Source: Mycobacterium sp. 852002-40037_SCH5390672
Lineage (GTDB): Bacteria > Actinomycetota > Actinomycetes > Mycobacteriales > Mycobacteriaceae
Assembly: GCF_001665875.1 (NCBI RefSeq)
Contig: NZ_LZTA01000091.1
Coordinates: 1 to 37,048 of the forward strand
Reading direction: 5' to 3'
DNA: 37,048 nucleotides
The position numbers and the translations under genes were made by a program. The notes under the pieces are model-generated. The model saw only the letters and a list, made by a program, of their open reading frames with translations. It searched no databases and was not told the origin of the DNA. Positions 20,939 through 29,391 of this stretch are shown in pieces (the first letter of the stretch is position 1; each line of letters begins with the position of its first letter).

Positions 20939-20960
20939 GTTCCCGCTGCCCGGCGGGAAC
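20939..20960 (-). promoter_or_regulatory. hairpin in the ribBA leader next to the ribosome-binding site
   Basis: Minus strand GTTCCCGC-CGGGCA-GCGGGAAC forms a perfect 8-bp stem with a 6-nt loop. It ends 3 nt before the GAGGTAG ribosome-binding site and about 15 nt before the ribBA ATG, close enough to affect initiation or mRNA stability. Confidence 0.55.
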
Positions 20961-21308
20961 ACTGTCGAAACGGCTCACACGAGAAGCCCACGTGTTGCAT
21001 TCAGTATGAACCACGGCGGCATCGCGGTTATTGCCCCGGTTTGATCAGTGGGACGGGTTCAGACCGCGTTGCGCCGCCTAGCCAGGCCGGCGGTGCCGAC
21101 CGCCTGACCACGTGCGATGGCTTGCACTGAGCCCGTCGCCGCAGGGCCCCGATGGCGTCCCCGGCGTTCGACTGAGCTTGGCACGGGGACGGCGGCCGCG
21201 TGATCGTCGCCGGGATCACAGTTTTCGCCGATTCGACGCGAACGACGGGCGCCGCACGTCACCCGACAAACACAACGCCGGCTTTTCAGAGAAGGAGAAA
21301 GGCGGCCC

Positions 21309-21380
21309 GTGCGATTTTGTGCCCGACCTTCCCGCAAACACGTCGTCGCCGTAAAGAATGGCTTGTCGGGACGGCAATAA
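21309..21380 (+). other. possible 23-codon upstream ORF
   Basis: A GTG at 21309 follows a GAAGGAGAAA ribosome-binding site at 21290-21299 with 9-nt spacing. The reading frame codes for 23 mostly basic residues with one Cys at position 4 and ends TAA at 21380. It could be a leader peptide or a small protein, but nothing beyond the ribosome-binding site supports it. Confidence 0.25.
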
Positions 21381-21450
21381 CGTCACTTGGTGCCAAAATC
21401 ATCCCTATGAAGGGGCTGTATACCGCCTAAGCCTTTGCGCCAGATATGTG

Positions 21451-21489
21451 TTTACTGTGCCCCGATATTTGACATGAGCAAACAGTAAA
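21451..21489. promoter_or_regulatory. inverted repeat flanking a TTGACA, candidate operator
   Basis: TTTACTGT at 21451-21458 and its exact complement ACAGTAAA at 21482-21489 are separated by 23 bp that contain TTGACA (21469-21474). The half-site centres are 31 bp apart, about three helical turns, so a dimer could contact one DNA face. It is 41 bp upstream of the secreted-protein start. Confidence 0.45.
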
Positions 21490-21529
21490 AATGGGTTTCG
21501 CGTGCATTACTCCGGGGAAATACAGCCGC

Positions 21530-21901
21530 ATGAATACCAACACGCAAACACGACCGTGGGTTCGCCTGTGCACCGGCGCGCTGGCGGCGGGCGGCTTGGC
21601 GATGTCGGCGCTGGGACTGACCTCAGGCACCGCCCAGGCTGCTCCTCCGCCTGCACCTATGTATCACCACCACTGGTGCCCCGGCGAACAATGGGAGCCC
21701 GGTTGGGGCAACAACCCGGACTGGAACAACTGCCGTGACTGGGACGACAATTACGGCGGCCCGGCAGGTTACGGCGGGGCCCCGCCGTGGGCGCCGCCCC
21801 CGCCGGCACCGCCACCGTGGGCACCGTGGGCACAGGTCGTCTGGAATCCCCAGGTGAACGCTTGGGGATACTGGAACGGCCCAGTGTGGATGCCGCTGTA
21901 A
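21530..21901 (+). CDS. small secreted Pro/Trp-rich protein, function unknown
   Basis: A 123-residue exported protein starting MNTNTQTRPW; I chose this ATG over one 13 codons upstream because it begins a regular signal peptide. The basic n-region, a hydrophobic stretch (about residues 14-31) and TAQA give cleavage near residue 37. The mature part opens with YHHHWCPGEQW and a second cysteine in WNNC, then a Gly/Pro region with repeated PPW/APW units, and ends in a Trp- and Asn-rich segment. I recall the WCPG...W...C arrangement from other small secreted mycobacterial proteins of unknown role. Possible metal binding by the three histidines is speculation. Confidence 0.75.
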   Translation: MNTNTQTRPWVRLCTGALAAGGLAMSALGLTSGTAQAAPPPAPMYHHHWCPGEQWEPGWGNNPDWNNCRDWDDNYGGPAGYGGAPPWAPPPPAPPPWAPWAQVVWNPQVNAWGYWNGPVWMPL

Positions 21902-21921
21902 CCCACATCTGACCTGGAAAT

Positions 21922-21952
21922 AGGCCGCTACCTCGAGCTCGAGCAGCGGCCT
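21922..21952. terminator. strong hairpin between convergent secreted-protein gene and ribE
   Basis: AGGCCGCT at 21922-21929 pairs perfectly with AGCGGCCT at 21945-21952. The 15-nt loop contains CTCGAGCTCGAG, itself self-complementary. It lies in the 62-bp gap between two convergent stops and fits a bidirectional terminator, though without a T tract. Confidence 0.55.
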
Positions 21953-21963
21953 GCTTCCCTGGC

Positions 21964-22563
21964 CTAGCGGGCCATCAACCGTTCGACGTATTTGGCGATC
22001 ACGTCGACTTCGAGGTTCACCTGCGTCCCGACCGGAGCACGGCCCAAGGTGGTCAATTCCCGGGTGGTGGGAATCAGCGAGACTTCGAACCAGTCCCCCG
22101 GCTCGTCACCCAGCCCGGACACCGTCAACGAAATCCCGTCGACGGTGATCGACCCCTTCTCCACGACGTAGCGGGCCACCCCGGCGGGCATGTCGACCCG
22201 CACCACTTCCCAGTGCTCCGAGGGCGTCCGGGCCACGATACGACCCGTCCCGTCGACGTGCCCCTGCACGATGTGCCCGCCCAACCGGCTGTTGACGGCC
22301 GCCGCGCGCTCCAGGTTGACCCGGCTGCCGACCTGCAATTCGCCCAAGTTGGACCGGTTGAGCGATTCGGCCATCACGTCGGCGGTGAACTGACCGCCGG
22401 GCAACAACTCGGCGACGGTGAGGCATACACCGTTGACGGCGATCGAATCGCCGTGGCCGGCGTCGGCCGTCACGACGGCGCCGCGGATGGTCAGGCGCGC
22501 CGCGTCGGAAAGGACGTCGCGAGCCGTCACCTCGCCGAGTTCCTCGACAATCCCGGTAAACAT
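21964..22563 (-). CDS. ribE: riboflavin synthase alpha subunit
   Basis: A 199-residue riboflavin synthase (Rv1412, often called ribC in mycobacteria). It dismutates two molecules of 6,7-dimethyl-8-ribityllumazine, the RibH product, to riboflavin. The start MFTGIVEELGEV is diagnostic. Two lumazine-binding domains can be followed: residues 1-97 with SIAVNGVCLTV, and 98-199 with SITVDGISLTV. A TAGCCT box lies 6 nt before the ATG, and AAGAGG in the spacer could serve as a ribosome-binding site if the transcript started earlier. It is transcribed alone, divergent from lprG and away from the other rib genes. Confidence 0.97.
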   Translation of the reverse strand: MFTGIVEELGEVTARDVLSDAARLTIRGAVVTADAGHGDSIAVNGVCLTVAELLPGGQFTADVMAESLNRSNLGELQVGSRVNLERAAAVNSRLGGHIVQGHVDGTGRIVARTPSEHWEVVRVDMPAGVARYVVEKGSITVDGISLTVSGLGDEPGDWFEVSLIPTTRELTTLGRAPVGTQVNLEVDVIAKYVERLMAR

Positions 22564-22569
22564 CCTCTT

Positions 22570-22575
22570 AGGCTA
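22570..22575 (-). promoter_or_regulatory. -10 box, leaderless start of ribE
   Basis: Minus strand TAGCCT ends 6 nt before the ATG at 22563, the same arrangement as uvrC. Confidence 0.5.
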
Positions 22576-22668
22576 ATTGCCCGGCTCTCAAGGTGGTGAG
22601 CAGGGCAAACAGCGGCGCCCGGGCGACACCGCCACCCCGCGTTCACGAGCGCAGTCATTGGCACCCTC

Positions 22669-22674
22669 TACGAT
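22669..22674 (+). promoter_or_regulatory. -10 box, leaderless start of lprG-P55
   Basis: TACGAT ends 7 nt before the ATG at 22682. It overlaps the alternative ATG at 22673, which argues for the downstream start. Confidence 0.5.
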
Positions 22675-22681
22675 GCAGAGT

Positions 22682-23389
22682 ATGCAGACCCGCCGCCGTC
22701 TATCGGCCGTCATCGCATCCCTGACCCTCGCCACCGCCTTGATCGCCGGCTGTTCATCGGGCTCAAAGCAGAGCGGCGGACCGCTTCCCGACGCCACGAC
22801 CCTGGTCAAGCAGTCGGCCGACGCCACCAAGAATGTGAAGAGCGTGCACCTCATGCTGAGCATTCAGGGCAAGATCTCCGGCCTGCCCATCAAGACGCTG
22901 ACCGGTGACCTCACCACGGCGCCGGCCACCGCCGCATCGGGTAACGCCACGATCACCCTGGGTGGTTCCGACATCGACGCCAACTTCGTGGTGGTCGACG
23001 GAACCCTGTACGCCACCCTCACCCCGAACAAGTGGAGTGACTTCGGCAAGGCGTCCGACATCTACGACGTCTCGGTGTTGCTGAACCCCGACAGCGGGCT
23101 GGGCAACGCGCTGGCGAACTTCACCAACGCCAAGGCCGAGGCGCGCGAAACCATCAACGGACAGAACACCATCCGTGTCAGCGGAAACGTCTCGGCGGAC
23201 GCGGTGAACAAGATCATGCCGCAGTTCAACGCGACGCAGCCGGTACCGAGCACGGTGTGGATTCAAGAAACCGGTGACCATCAGCTGGTTCAGGCCAATA
23301 TGCAGAAGAGCTCGGGCAATTCGGTCCAGGTCACCCTGTCCAACTGGGGCGAGCAGGTTCAGGTCACCAAGCCCCCGGTGAGCTCATGA
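22682..23389 (+). CDS. lprG: lipoprotein LprG, triacylated-lipid carrier
   Basis: A 235-residue lipoprotein of the LppX_LprAFG family. The signal peptide ends in the lipobox LIAGC (Cys24), followed by [13 protein letters not shown]. The mature domain is the half-barrel that binds acylated glycolipids and triacylglycerides in M. tuberculosis and hands them on for export. Segments such as [35 protein letters not shown] and [11 protein letters not shown] are close to those I remember from the M. avium orthologue. I chose the ATG at 22682, beginning MQTRRRL; a second ATG three codons upstream overlaps the -10 box. Its stop overlaps the P55 start by ATGA, so carrier and pump are co-translated. Confidence 0.96.
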   Translation: MQTRRRLSAVIASLTLATALIAGCSSGSKQSGGPLPDATTLVKQSADATKNVKSVHLMLSIQGKISGLPIKTLTGDLTTAPATAASGNATITLGGSDIDANFVVVDGTLYATLTPNKWSDFGKASDIYDVSVLLNPDSGLGNALANFTNAKAEARETINGQNTIRVSGNVSADAVNKIMPQFNATQPVPSTVWIQETGDHQLVQANMQKSSGNSVQVTLSNWGEQVQVTKPPVSS

Positions 23390-24966
23390 CCGCGGAGACG
23401 GTAGCCCCAACGGGGCACCAAACCGGGCGTCGGATAGCGATCAGCGCGGGCAGTCTCGCGGTGCTGCTGGGCGCCCTGGATGCCTATGTCGTCGTGACGA
23501 TCATGCGCGACATCATGACCGACGTTCATATCCCGATCAACCAGCTGCAGCGCATCACCTGGATCATCACGATGTACCTGCTGGGCTACATCGCCGCCAT
23601 GCCGCTGCTGGGCCGCGCTTCCGACCGGTTCGGCCGCAAGCTGGTGCTGCAAGTCAGCCTGGCGCTGTTCATCGTCGGCTCGGTGGTCACCGCGCTGGCC
23701 GGTCACTGGGGTGATTTCCACCTGCTGATCGGCGGCCGCACCATCCAGGGTGTCGCCAGTGGCGCCCTGCTGCCGGTCACCCTCGCCCTGGGCGCCGATT
23801 TGTGGGCACAGCGCAACCGCGCCGGGGTGCTGGGCGGCATTGGAGCCGCCCAAGAGCTGGGCAGCGTGCTGGGGCCGCTGTACGGGATTTTCATCGTCTT
23901 CTTGACCCACGACTGGCGCTACGTGTTCTGGATCAACGTCCCGCTGACCCTGATCGCGATGGTGATGATCCAGTTCAGCCTTCCGTCGCACGAGCGGGTG
24001 GAGGACCCCGAAAAGGTCGATCTGATCGGTGGTGTGCTGCTGGCGGTCGCCCTGGGCCTTGCCGTGATCGGCCTCTACAACCCGCAACCCGACGGCAAGC
24101 AGATCCTGCCGAGCTACGGTTTGCCGCTGGTCATCGGCGCGGTCGTGGTCGCGGTGCTGTTCCTGCTCTGGGAGCGCTTCGCGCGGACCCGGCTGATCGA
24201 GCCGGCGGGCGTGCACTTCCGCCCGTTCCTGGCCGCGCTGGGCGCCTCGCTGTGCGCGGGTGCCGCGCTGATGGTGACGCTGGTGGACGTGGAACTGTTC
24301 GGCCAGGGCGTGTTGCAGATGGACCAAACGCAGGCCGCCGGGTTGCTGCTGTGGTTTTTGATCGCACTGCCGATCGGGGCGGTGTTGGGTGGGTGGATCG
24401 CCACCCGCGTCGGTGACCGGGCGATGACCTTCGTCGGACTGATGATCGCGGCCTACGGCTATTGGCTGATTCACTTCTGGCGCCAGGACGTGCTGAGCCA
24501 GAAGCACAACTTCTTCGGGGTGTTCAGCGTGCCCGCGTTGCACGCCGACCTCCTGGTCGCCGGTGTGGGCCTCGGCCTGGTGATCGGGCCGTTGACCTCC
24601 GCGGCGCTGCGCGTTGTTCCGTCGGCCCAACACGGCATCGCCTCGGCGGCCGTGGTGGTGGCCCGGATGACGGGCATGCTGATCGGGGTGGCCGCGCTCA
24701 GTGCGTGGGGCCTGTACCGGTTCAACCAGATCGTGGCGGGGTTGACGGCCGCAATCCCGGCCAACGCCAGCCTGTTGGAGCGCGTCGCCGCCCAGGCCAC
24801 CATGTACCTGAAGGCTTTCGCGATGATGTACGGCGACATCTTCTCGGCCACCGTCGTGATCTGTATCGCGGGAGCGCTGCTGGGTCTGTTGATCGGCGGG
24901 CGCAAGGAGCACGCCGAAGAGCCGGAAATCGTTGAGCCGCAAGCCGTTTCGTTGGGTGAGCGCTAG
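23386..24966 (+). CDS. p55: P55-type MFS efflux pump
   Basis: A 526-residue major facilitator of the 14-helix DHA2 family (Rv1410c/P55). Helix 1 starts near residue 17 ([20 protein letters not shown]). The cytoplasmic motif A between helices 2 and 3 is [12 protein letters not shown] (about residues 83-94), and motif C-like [17 protein letters not shown] is near 150. In M. tuberculosis it works with LprG in exporting triacylglycerides and in drug tolerance and cell-wall integrity. It is coupled to lprG by a 4-bp overlap. Its TAG lies in a CTAG that is also the stop of convergent ribD. Confidence 0.95.
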   Translation: MTAETVAPTGHQTGRRIAISAGSLAVLLGALDAYVVVTIMRDIMTDVHIPINQLQRITWIITMYLLGYIAAMPLLGRASDRFGRKLVLQVSLALFIVGSVVTALAGHWGDFHLLIGGRTIQGVASGALLPVTLALGADLWAQRNRAGVLGGIGAAQELGSVLGPLYGIFIVFLTHDWRYVFWINVPLTLIAMVMIQFSLPSHERVEDPEKVDLIGGVLLAVALGLAVIGLYNPQPDGKQILPSYGLPLVIGAVVVAVLFLLWERFARTRLIEPAGVHFRPFLAALGASLCAGAALMVTLVDVELFGQGVLQMDQTQAAGLLLWFLIALPIGAVLGGWIATRVGDRAMTFVGLMIAAYGYWLIHFWRQDVLSQKHNFFGVFSVPALHADLLVAGVGLGLVIGPLTSAALRVVPSAQHGIASAAVVVARMTGMLIGVAALSAWGLYRFNQIVAGLTAAIPANASLLERVAAQATMYLKAFAMMYGDIFSATVVICIAGALLGLLIGGRKEHAEEPEIVEPQAVSLGER

Positions 24967-25988
24967 CCGCCGCGCGGCACCAGGCTGAGCACCAGATCCG
25001 GTCCGACCCGGTCGATTCCGTCGAATTGCCAGCGCAGCGCCCGCGCGATCGTGGATACCCCCACGTCGTCGACCGCGGTGACGGGACCACCCAGCAGGGT
25101 CGGTGCGACGTAGGCCAGAATCCGGTTGACCACGCCGGCCCGCAGGAAGGCACCCGCCAGGGTCGGGCCGCCCTCCAATAGCACGTCGGTGCGGTCCGCG
25201 ACGGCCTTGAGCACCTCCATGGGGTCGTGCGTGCGGATCAGCATGGTCCGCGAATCGTCGTTGAGAACCTTTGCCTCTGAAGGGATTTCACGCATCCCCA
25301 CCACTACTCGCAGCGGTTGACGGTCGGCCAGCGAACCGTCAGGCAGTCGGGCGGTCAGCGCCGGGTCGTCGGCCAGCACGGTGCCGGTTCCCACCACGAT
25401 CGCGCCGGCGGCCGCGCGGCGGCGATGCAGGTCCAGCCGCGAGGCCTCGCTGGAAATCCATTGGCTGGTGCCGTCTGCGGCCGCGCTGCGGCCATCGACG
25501 CTGCTGGCGTATTTCCAGGTCAGGTGCGGCAGCCCGGTCCGCTGCTTGTGCAGCCACTCCCGCAACGGGCCGCCGGTCACCTCGTCGGCCAGCACACCGG
25601 AGCGCACCGCCACACCCGCCTCCCCAAGCCGGGCCGCTCCACCGGCGGCCTCCGGGTTCGGGTCGACGACGGCGTACACCACGGTGCCCACCTTCGCGTC
25701 CAGCAGGGCGTTCACGCACGGCGGGGTTTTGCCGTAGTGGTTGCACGGCTCGAGGGTGACCACGACGGTGCCGCCGGCCGCCAAGTCGCCGGCCCGCCGC
25801 AGCGCCAGGACCTCGGCGTGATCGCCACCCGCGGGTTCGGTGGCGCCGACGCCGACCACCTCGCCGCCGGCGTCCAGGATGACCGCCCCCACCGGCGGGT
25901 TCGGATACGTCGCCCCCTTGACCTGATTGGACTGGTCGATCGCCAAGCGCATTGCGGCCTCAAGGCTGTCGCCCGGCGAGTCCGTCAT
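24963..25988 (-). CDS. ribD: bifunctional riboflavin deaminase/reductase
   Basis: A 341-residue RibD (ribG, Rv1409): the pyrimidine deaminase and reductase steps after GTP cyclohydrolase II. In the deaminase domain the zinc ligands are His57 in the HAEV motif (with Glu59) and Cys82 and Cys91 in [11 protein letters not shown]. The reductase domain (about residues 150-335) has [12 protein letters not shown] and [13 protein letters not shown], both typical. Its ATG overlaps the rpe stop by ATGA (25985-25988), so the gene is coupled to the pentose enzyme that helps supply ribulose 5-phosphate for RibBA. Last gene of the fmt-rsmB-rpe-ribD run. Confidence 0.97.
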   Translation of the reverse strand: MTDSPGDSLEAAMRLAIDQSNQVKGATYPNPPVGAVILDAGGEVVGVGATEPAGGDHAEVLALRRAGDLAAGGTVVVTLEPCNHYGKTPPCVNALLDAKVGTVVYAVVDPNPEAAGGAARLGEAGVAVRSGVLADEVTGGPLREWLHKQRTGLPHLTWKYASSVDGRSAAADGTSQWISSEASRLDLHRRRAAAGAIVVGTGTVLADDPALTARLPDGSLADRQPLRVVVGMREIPSEAKVLNDDSRTMLIRTHDPMEVLKAVADRTDVLLEGGPTLAGAFLRAGVVNRILAYVAPTLLGGPVTAVDDVGVSTIARALRWQFDGIDRVGPDLVLSLVPRGG

Positions 25989-26683
25989 CGACGCAGGTGC
26001 GGAGACGCGGCGGCGGCCCGTCGGCGCAACGCGTCTATCGCGGCCTCCGGATCATCGGCGCCGTACACGGCCGATCCGGCGACGAAGCAATCGACGCCGG
26101 CTTCGGCGGCCTGCTCGATGGTGTCCGCGTTGATGCCCCCGTCGATTTCGACCAGGATCGTCAACTCCCCCGCCTCGATCAGCTTGCGCGCGGTGCGCAC
26201 CTTGCTCAGCACCTCGGGGATGAAGCTCTGGCCACCGAAACCCGGCTCCACCGACATGATGAGCAGGGTGTCGAACTGGGGCAGGATTTCCAGGTAGGGC
26301 TCCAGCGGGGTTCCGGGCTTCACGCTGATGCCGGCTTTGGCGCCGGCGGCGCGGATGTCGCGGGCCACGCCGATCGGATTCTGGGTGGCCTCGGCGTGGA
26401 AGGTGACGTTGTACGCGCCCGCTTCGGCATAGGGCGGCGCCCAGCGGTCGGGGTCCTCGATCATCAGATGGCAGTCCATCGGGATGGTCGTGGCGGCCAG
26501 CAGGCTCTCCACCACCGGCAGCCCAAAGGTCAGGTTCGGCACGAAGTGGTTGTCCATCACGTCGACGTGCAACCAGTCGGCGCCGGTCACGGCGGCGGCT
26601 TCGTCGGCGAGCCGGGAGAAGTCAGCGGAAAGGATCGACGGCGCGATCAGAGGCCCCTTTAGTGGTTCCGTGTTGCGAGGCAT
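25985..26683 (-). CDS. rpe: ribulose-phosphate 3-epimerase
   Basis: A 232-residue TIM-barrel enzyme interconverting ribulose and xylulose 5-phosphate. Core motifs: APSILSADF near residue 14, the metal-binding [12 protein letters not shown] (about 39-50), CHLMIEDP near 77, [12 protein letters not shown] (about 144-155) and VEIDGGIN (about 176-183). The start at 26683 ([10 protein letters not shown]) is supported by a TAGTCT box 7 nt upstream; the frame is open to 26749, but those residues look non-coding. Coupled to ribD by overlap. Confidence 0.96.
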   Translation of the reverse strand: MPRNTEPLKGPLIAPSILSADFSRLADEAAAVTGADWLHVDVMDNHFVPNLTFGLPVVESLLAATTIPMDCHLMIEDPDRWAPPYAEAGAYNVTFHAEATQNPIGVARDIRAAGAKAGISVKPGTPLEPYLEILPQFDTLLIMSVEPGFGGQSFIPEVLSKVRTARKLIEAGELTILVEIDGGINADTIEQAAEAGVDCFVAGSAVYGADDPEAAIDALRRRAAAASPHLRR

Positions 26684-26690
26684 GAGCGCC

Positions 26691-26696
26691 AGACTA
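26691..26696 (-). promoter_or_regulatory. -10 box, leaderless start of rpe-ribD
   Basis: Minus strand TAGTCT ends 7 nt before the ATG at 26683. It gives rpe-ribD its own promoter downstream of rsmB. Confidence 0.5.
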
Positions 26697-26754
26697 CTGA
26701 GCCGCGCGGCTCGCTTCACATCCGGCGCGGCACGGTTACGCCGCGTCACGGCGA

Positions 26755-26843
26755 GCTACCCGGCCTCGCGGCGCAGCACGGCCGCGGCCCGGTCCTCTGT
26801 GTCGCGGCCGTGCTACCCCGCCTCGCGGCGCAGCACGGCCGCG
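26755..26843. repeat. partial tandem duplication of the rsmB 3' end
   Basis: A 32-bp segment at 26755-26786 matches 26812-26843 at 31 of 32 positions, offset by 57 bp (19 codons). The right copy is the true end of rsmB (AAVLRREAG and stop). The left copy repeats the same coding tail and stop, in the same frame, just downstream of the gene. Confidence 0.7.
26775..26814 (-). terminator. hairpin at the rsmB stop, candidate terminator
   Basis: AGCACGGCCGCG (26775-26786) and CGCGGCCGTGCT (26803-26814) are perfect 12-bp complements with a 16-nt loop. The stem begins inside the rsmB stop codon. There is no T tract, but it lies between rsmB and the separate rpe promoter, a sensible place to end a transcript. 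Confidence 0.5.
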
Positions 26844-28264
26844 AACATGGCGTCCGTGCCGTGCCGGTGCGGCCAGAGCTGGACGTACGGCCCGTCCCCC
26901 GGGTCGGGAACCGGCTCGAACAAGGGCCGGGCGTCCAGCGCGCTCACCGGGTGGCGGCGCAGCGCGTCGCCGACCACGCCGACGGTTTCGGCCAGGTGGG
27001 GCGAGCAGGTGGCGTACAGCACCACGCCGCCGGGACGGGTCAGCGCGATCGCGGCGCCCAACAGCTCGCGTTGCAGCTTGGTGAGCGTGGGCACGTCGGC
27101 GGGTTGGCGCCGCCACCGGGCCTCCGGCCGGCGGCGCAGCGCCCCCAGCCCGGTGCAGGGCGCGTCGACGAGCACCCGGTCGAAGGTCGGCTCCAAATCC
27201 GTGTGCCGCCCGTCGACCCGCAGCACGTCGACCGGCAGACCGCGAGTGTTCTCGGCCACCAGATCGGCGCGGCGCGGCGTCGGCTCCACCGCCGTGACCC
27301 GCGCCGAACGCTCGACTCCCAGAGAGGCCAACAGCGCCGTCTTCCCGCCCGGGCCGGCGCACAAATCCAGCCACCGACCACTGTCGCCCTGGACCGGGGC
27401 CAGCGTCAGCGCCCGGGCCACTAGCTGGCTGCCCTCATCCTGGACCAGCGCAACGCCGTCGCGCACCGCCGCCAGCCGCCCGGGATCGCCACCAGCCAGA
27501 TACACCGCGTATGGCGAATAGCGGCCGACGGTGCCGCCCACTGCGTCGGCCAGTTCGGCGGCGGTCAGTGCGCCGGCGCGTGCGGCCAGGTGCACCTGAG
27601 GCCGTTCGTCGTCGCTGGCCAGTACCGCGCCGAGTTCGGTCGCGGCGGCACCCAACGCATCGGCGAACGCCTGGGCGATCCACCGCGGGTGTGCATGCAC
27701 GAAAGCGGCATGCCCGATCGGATCCTGCGCCCTGGCCGGGGCCAGCTCCTGCACCCAGGACTGCTCGTCACGCCCGGAGATGGTGCGCAGCACGCCATTG
27801 ACGAAACCCGCTCGGGCCGAGTCGAATTCGATTCCCGCTTGCTCGACGGTGGTGGACACCGCGGCGTGCGCGTCGACCCGGGTGCGCAGCAGCTGATACG
27901 CGCCGAGGCGCAGCAGGTCGAGCAACACCGGGTCGATCGCTTGTGGCGGGCGTTCCGCGGCCGCGCCGATCACCGCGTCGAGCAGCCCCCGGGCGCGGCA
28001 GGTGCCGTAGGTCAGCTCGGTGGCGAATGCGGCGTCGCGCCCGGTGATTCCGCGTTCGCGCAGCAGGGCGGGCAGGGCCAGGTTGGCGTACGCGTCGCGC
28101 TCGCTGACCGCCCGAAGCACGTCGAATGCGGCGGCGCGGGCCGGGTCCAGCGGCCGGCGCGGCGGCCGGCGGTCCCGCTGCTGCGGCCGGCGGTCGTGCT
28201 GCTGCGGGCGCGGCGGATTGCGCTGCGGCCGGCCGCGCTGTGGTCTGTCGCGACCTGTGCTCAT
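26813..28264 (-). CDS. rsmB: 16S rRNA m5C967 methyltransferase RsmB (Fmu)
   Basis: A 483-residue RNA cytosine-C5 methyltransferase (Rv1407/Fmu by synteny). The first 40 residues are Arg/Pro/Gln-rich and disordered. A NusB-like RNA-binding domain follows (about 42-170), then the SAM-dependent domain with [15 protein letters not shown] (about residues 302-316). Catalytic cysteines are in DAPCTGLG (about 378) and YATCSPH (about 431). The protein is of normal length. It overlaps fmt by ATGA (28261-28264), fitting a shared role in translation machinery. Its 3' end has been tandemly duplicated downstream. Confidence 0.94.
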   Translation of the reverse strand: MSTGRDRPQRGRPQRNPPRPQQHDRRPQQRDRRPPRRPLDPARAAAFDVLRAVSERDAYANLALPALLRERGITGRDAAFATELTYGTCRARGLLDAVIGAAAERPPQAIDPVLLDLLRLGAYQLLRTRVDAHAAVSTTVEQAGIEFDSARAGFVNGVLRTISGRDEQSWVQELAPARAQDPIGHAAFVHAHPRWIAQAFADALGAAATELGAVLASDDERPQVHLAARAGALTAAELADAVGGTVGRYSPYAVYLAGGDPGRLAAVRDGVALVQDEGSQLVARALTLAPVQGDSGRWLDLCAGPGGKTALLASLGVERSARVTAVEPTPRRADLVAENTRGLPVDVLRVDGRHTDLEPTFDRVLVDAPCTGLGALRRRPEARWRRQPADVPTLTKLQRELLGAAIALTRPGGVVLYATCSPHLAETVGVVGDALRRHPVSALDARPLFEPVPDPGDGPYVQLWPHRHGTDAMFAAVLRREAG

Positions 28265-29208
28265 GCCGCCCGCACCGTCGGGTCAAGCCGGGCACCGCGC
28301 GCCCAGTCGACCGCGTTCATGAATTTCTTTCCGGGCGGCTGGATTTGGCCCAGCCGTACCGGATCCGAACCCGTGCCGACCCAGACGCTTTTGCGGTCGA
28401 CGTGAATGGCGCCGGGCAGCAACGGTTCTGGTGGCCCGGGCATCCCGGATGCCTCGGCAATCTGCACCGGCCCCAGTTTGATGCGGAGGTCTCCGATCAG
28501 CGTCCAGGCGCCGGGGTTGGGCGTGACCGCACGGACGCGGCGGTCGACGACCTGTGCCGGCAGGTCCCAGCGCACCCTGGCCTGCTCGACGGTGATCTTG
28601 GGTGCGATGCTGACCCCCTCGGTGGGCTGCGGCACCGGCGTCAACGTTGCGTCGGCGATGCCGTCCAGCGTGGCCGACAACAGCGCCGCACCCGAAATAG
28701 CCAGGCGCTCAAGCAGTTCCCCGGCGGTATCGGTCGGCCGGATCGTCTCGGTCACGACTCCATAGATCGGGCCCGAGTCCAGGCTCGGCTCGATCCGGAA
28801 GGTCGAGGCCCCTGTGATGGTGTCCCCCGCCGCGATGGCCGCCTGCACCGGCGCGGCGCCGCGCCAGGCGGGCAGCAGCGAGAAGTGCAGGTTGATCCAG
28901 CCTCGCGGGGGCACGGCCAGCAGGCCGTCGCGCAGCAGCGCGCCGTAGGCCACGACCGCGCAGCAGTCCGGGGCCAACTGCGACAGCTCCGCGACGAATT
29001 CGTCGGAGTTCGGCCGCGACGGCCGCAGCACCGGAATACCGCGCTCGAGCGCTTCGCGGGCCACCGGCGACGGCTCCGGCTTGCCGCGCCGTCCGGCGGC
29101 GGCGTCGGGCCGGGTCAGCACCGCGACCACCTCGTGACGCGGTGAGTCGATGAGGCCGCGCAGTGCGGGTAGCGCGGGTTCGGGTGTTCCGGCGAAGACA
29201 AGGCGCAC
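28261..29208 (-). CDS. fmt: methionyl-tRNA formyltransferase
   Basis: A 315-residue enzyme that formylates initiator Met-tRNA using 10-formyl-tetrahydrofolate. The N-terminal Rossmann part begins [16 protein letters not shown]. The catalytic region [16 protein letters not shown] (about residues 105-120) carries the Asn and His, and the Asp is in SLDSGPIYG (about 143-151). The C-terminal tRNA-binding domain ends with [18 protein letters not shown]. The start is a GTG at 29208 with TAGACT 6 nt upstream, so it is leaderless and first in the operon with rsmB. Confidence 0.97.
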   Translation of the reverse strand: MRLVFAGTPEPALPALRGLIDSPRHEVVAVLTRPDAAAGRRGKPEPSPVAREALERGIPVLRPSRPNSDEFVAELSQLAPDCCAVVAYGALLRDGLLAVPPRGWINLHFSLLPAWRGAAPVQAAIAAGDTITGASTFRIEPSLDSGPIYGVVTETIRPTDTAGELLERLAISGAALLSATLDGIADATLTPVPQPTEGVSIAPKITVEQARVRWDLPAQVVDRRVRAVTPNPGAWTLIGDLRIKLGPVQIAEASGMPGPPEPLLPGAIHVDRKSVWVGTGSDPVRLGQIQPPGKKFMNAVDWARGARLDPTVRAA

Positions 29209-29214
29209 CGGCCC

Positions 29215-29220
29215 AGTCTA
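29215..29220 (-). promoter_or_regulatory. -10 box, leaderless start of fmt-rsmB
   Basis: Minus strand TAGACT ends 6 nt before the fmt GTG at 29208. Confidence 0.5.
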
Positions 29221-29272
29221 GAAAGCGCCCGACGCAGGCCGGACCCGCCCGAGCCAAAGGAATGTGCGTGCG

Positions 29273-29309
29273 TATACTGTTGCTTATGGCTACTATTTCT
29301 GGCAGCCAT
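29273..29309 (+). promoter_or_regulatory. candidate promoter and operator of the methyltransferase gene
   Basis: TATACT at 29273-29278 is a near-consensus -10 box. Directly after it lies ATGGCT (29286-29291) with its complement AGCCAT (29304-29309), 12 nt apart, covering the predicted transcription start. A repressor bound there, such as the nearby MarR protein, would block initiation. Leader length would be about 105 nt. Confidence 0.4.
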
Positions 29310-29391
29310 TGTCTACGGAGTGAATCACACTGCCGATTCGTGTCGACAACGAGGTCGAGAGACAATCCTTTCCCTTCTCCAGGAGGTCAAG

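Larger units (their letters stand above)
20924..21529. other. 606-bp divergent intergenic region upstream of ribBA and the secreted-protein gene
   Basis: This region has no convincing gene. It contains the ribBA leader hairpin (20939-20960), a possible 23-codon upstream ORF (21309-21380) and an inverted repeat around a TTGACA (21451-21489). I looked for the FMN riboswitch core upstream of ribBA and do not see it. In M. tuberculosis I recall two small hypothetical genes (Rv1413, Rv1414) near here; neither is recognisable. Confidence 0.6.

Noticed and set aside
20924..21200. FMN riboswitch upstream of ribBA
   Set aside because: I looked for the conserved RFN core segments on the minus strand and did not find them; only a simple hairpin is present.
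21407..21430. Seven-codon frame MKGLYTA
   Set aside because: Too short and without a ribosome-binding site; expected by chance.
23359..24942. 527-codon minus-strand frame opposite p55
   Set aside because: Antisense of the MFS pump; His/Gln/Asp-rich composition typical of the complement of hydrophobic codons.
26684..26749. Upstream extension of rpe by 22 codons
   Set aside because: The extension runs over a -10 box placed exactly for the start at 26683, and the added residues are not Rpe-like.
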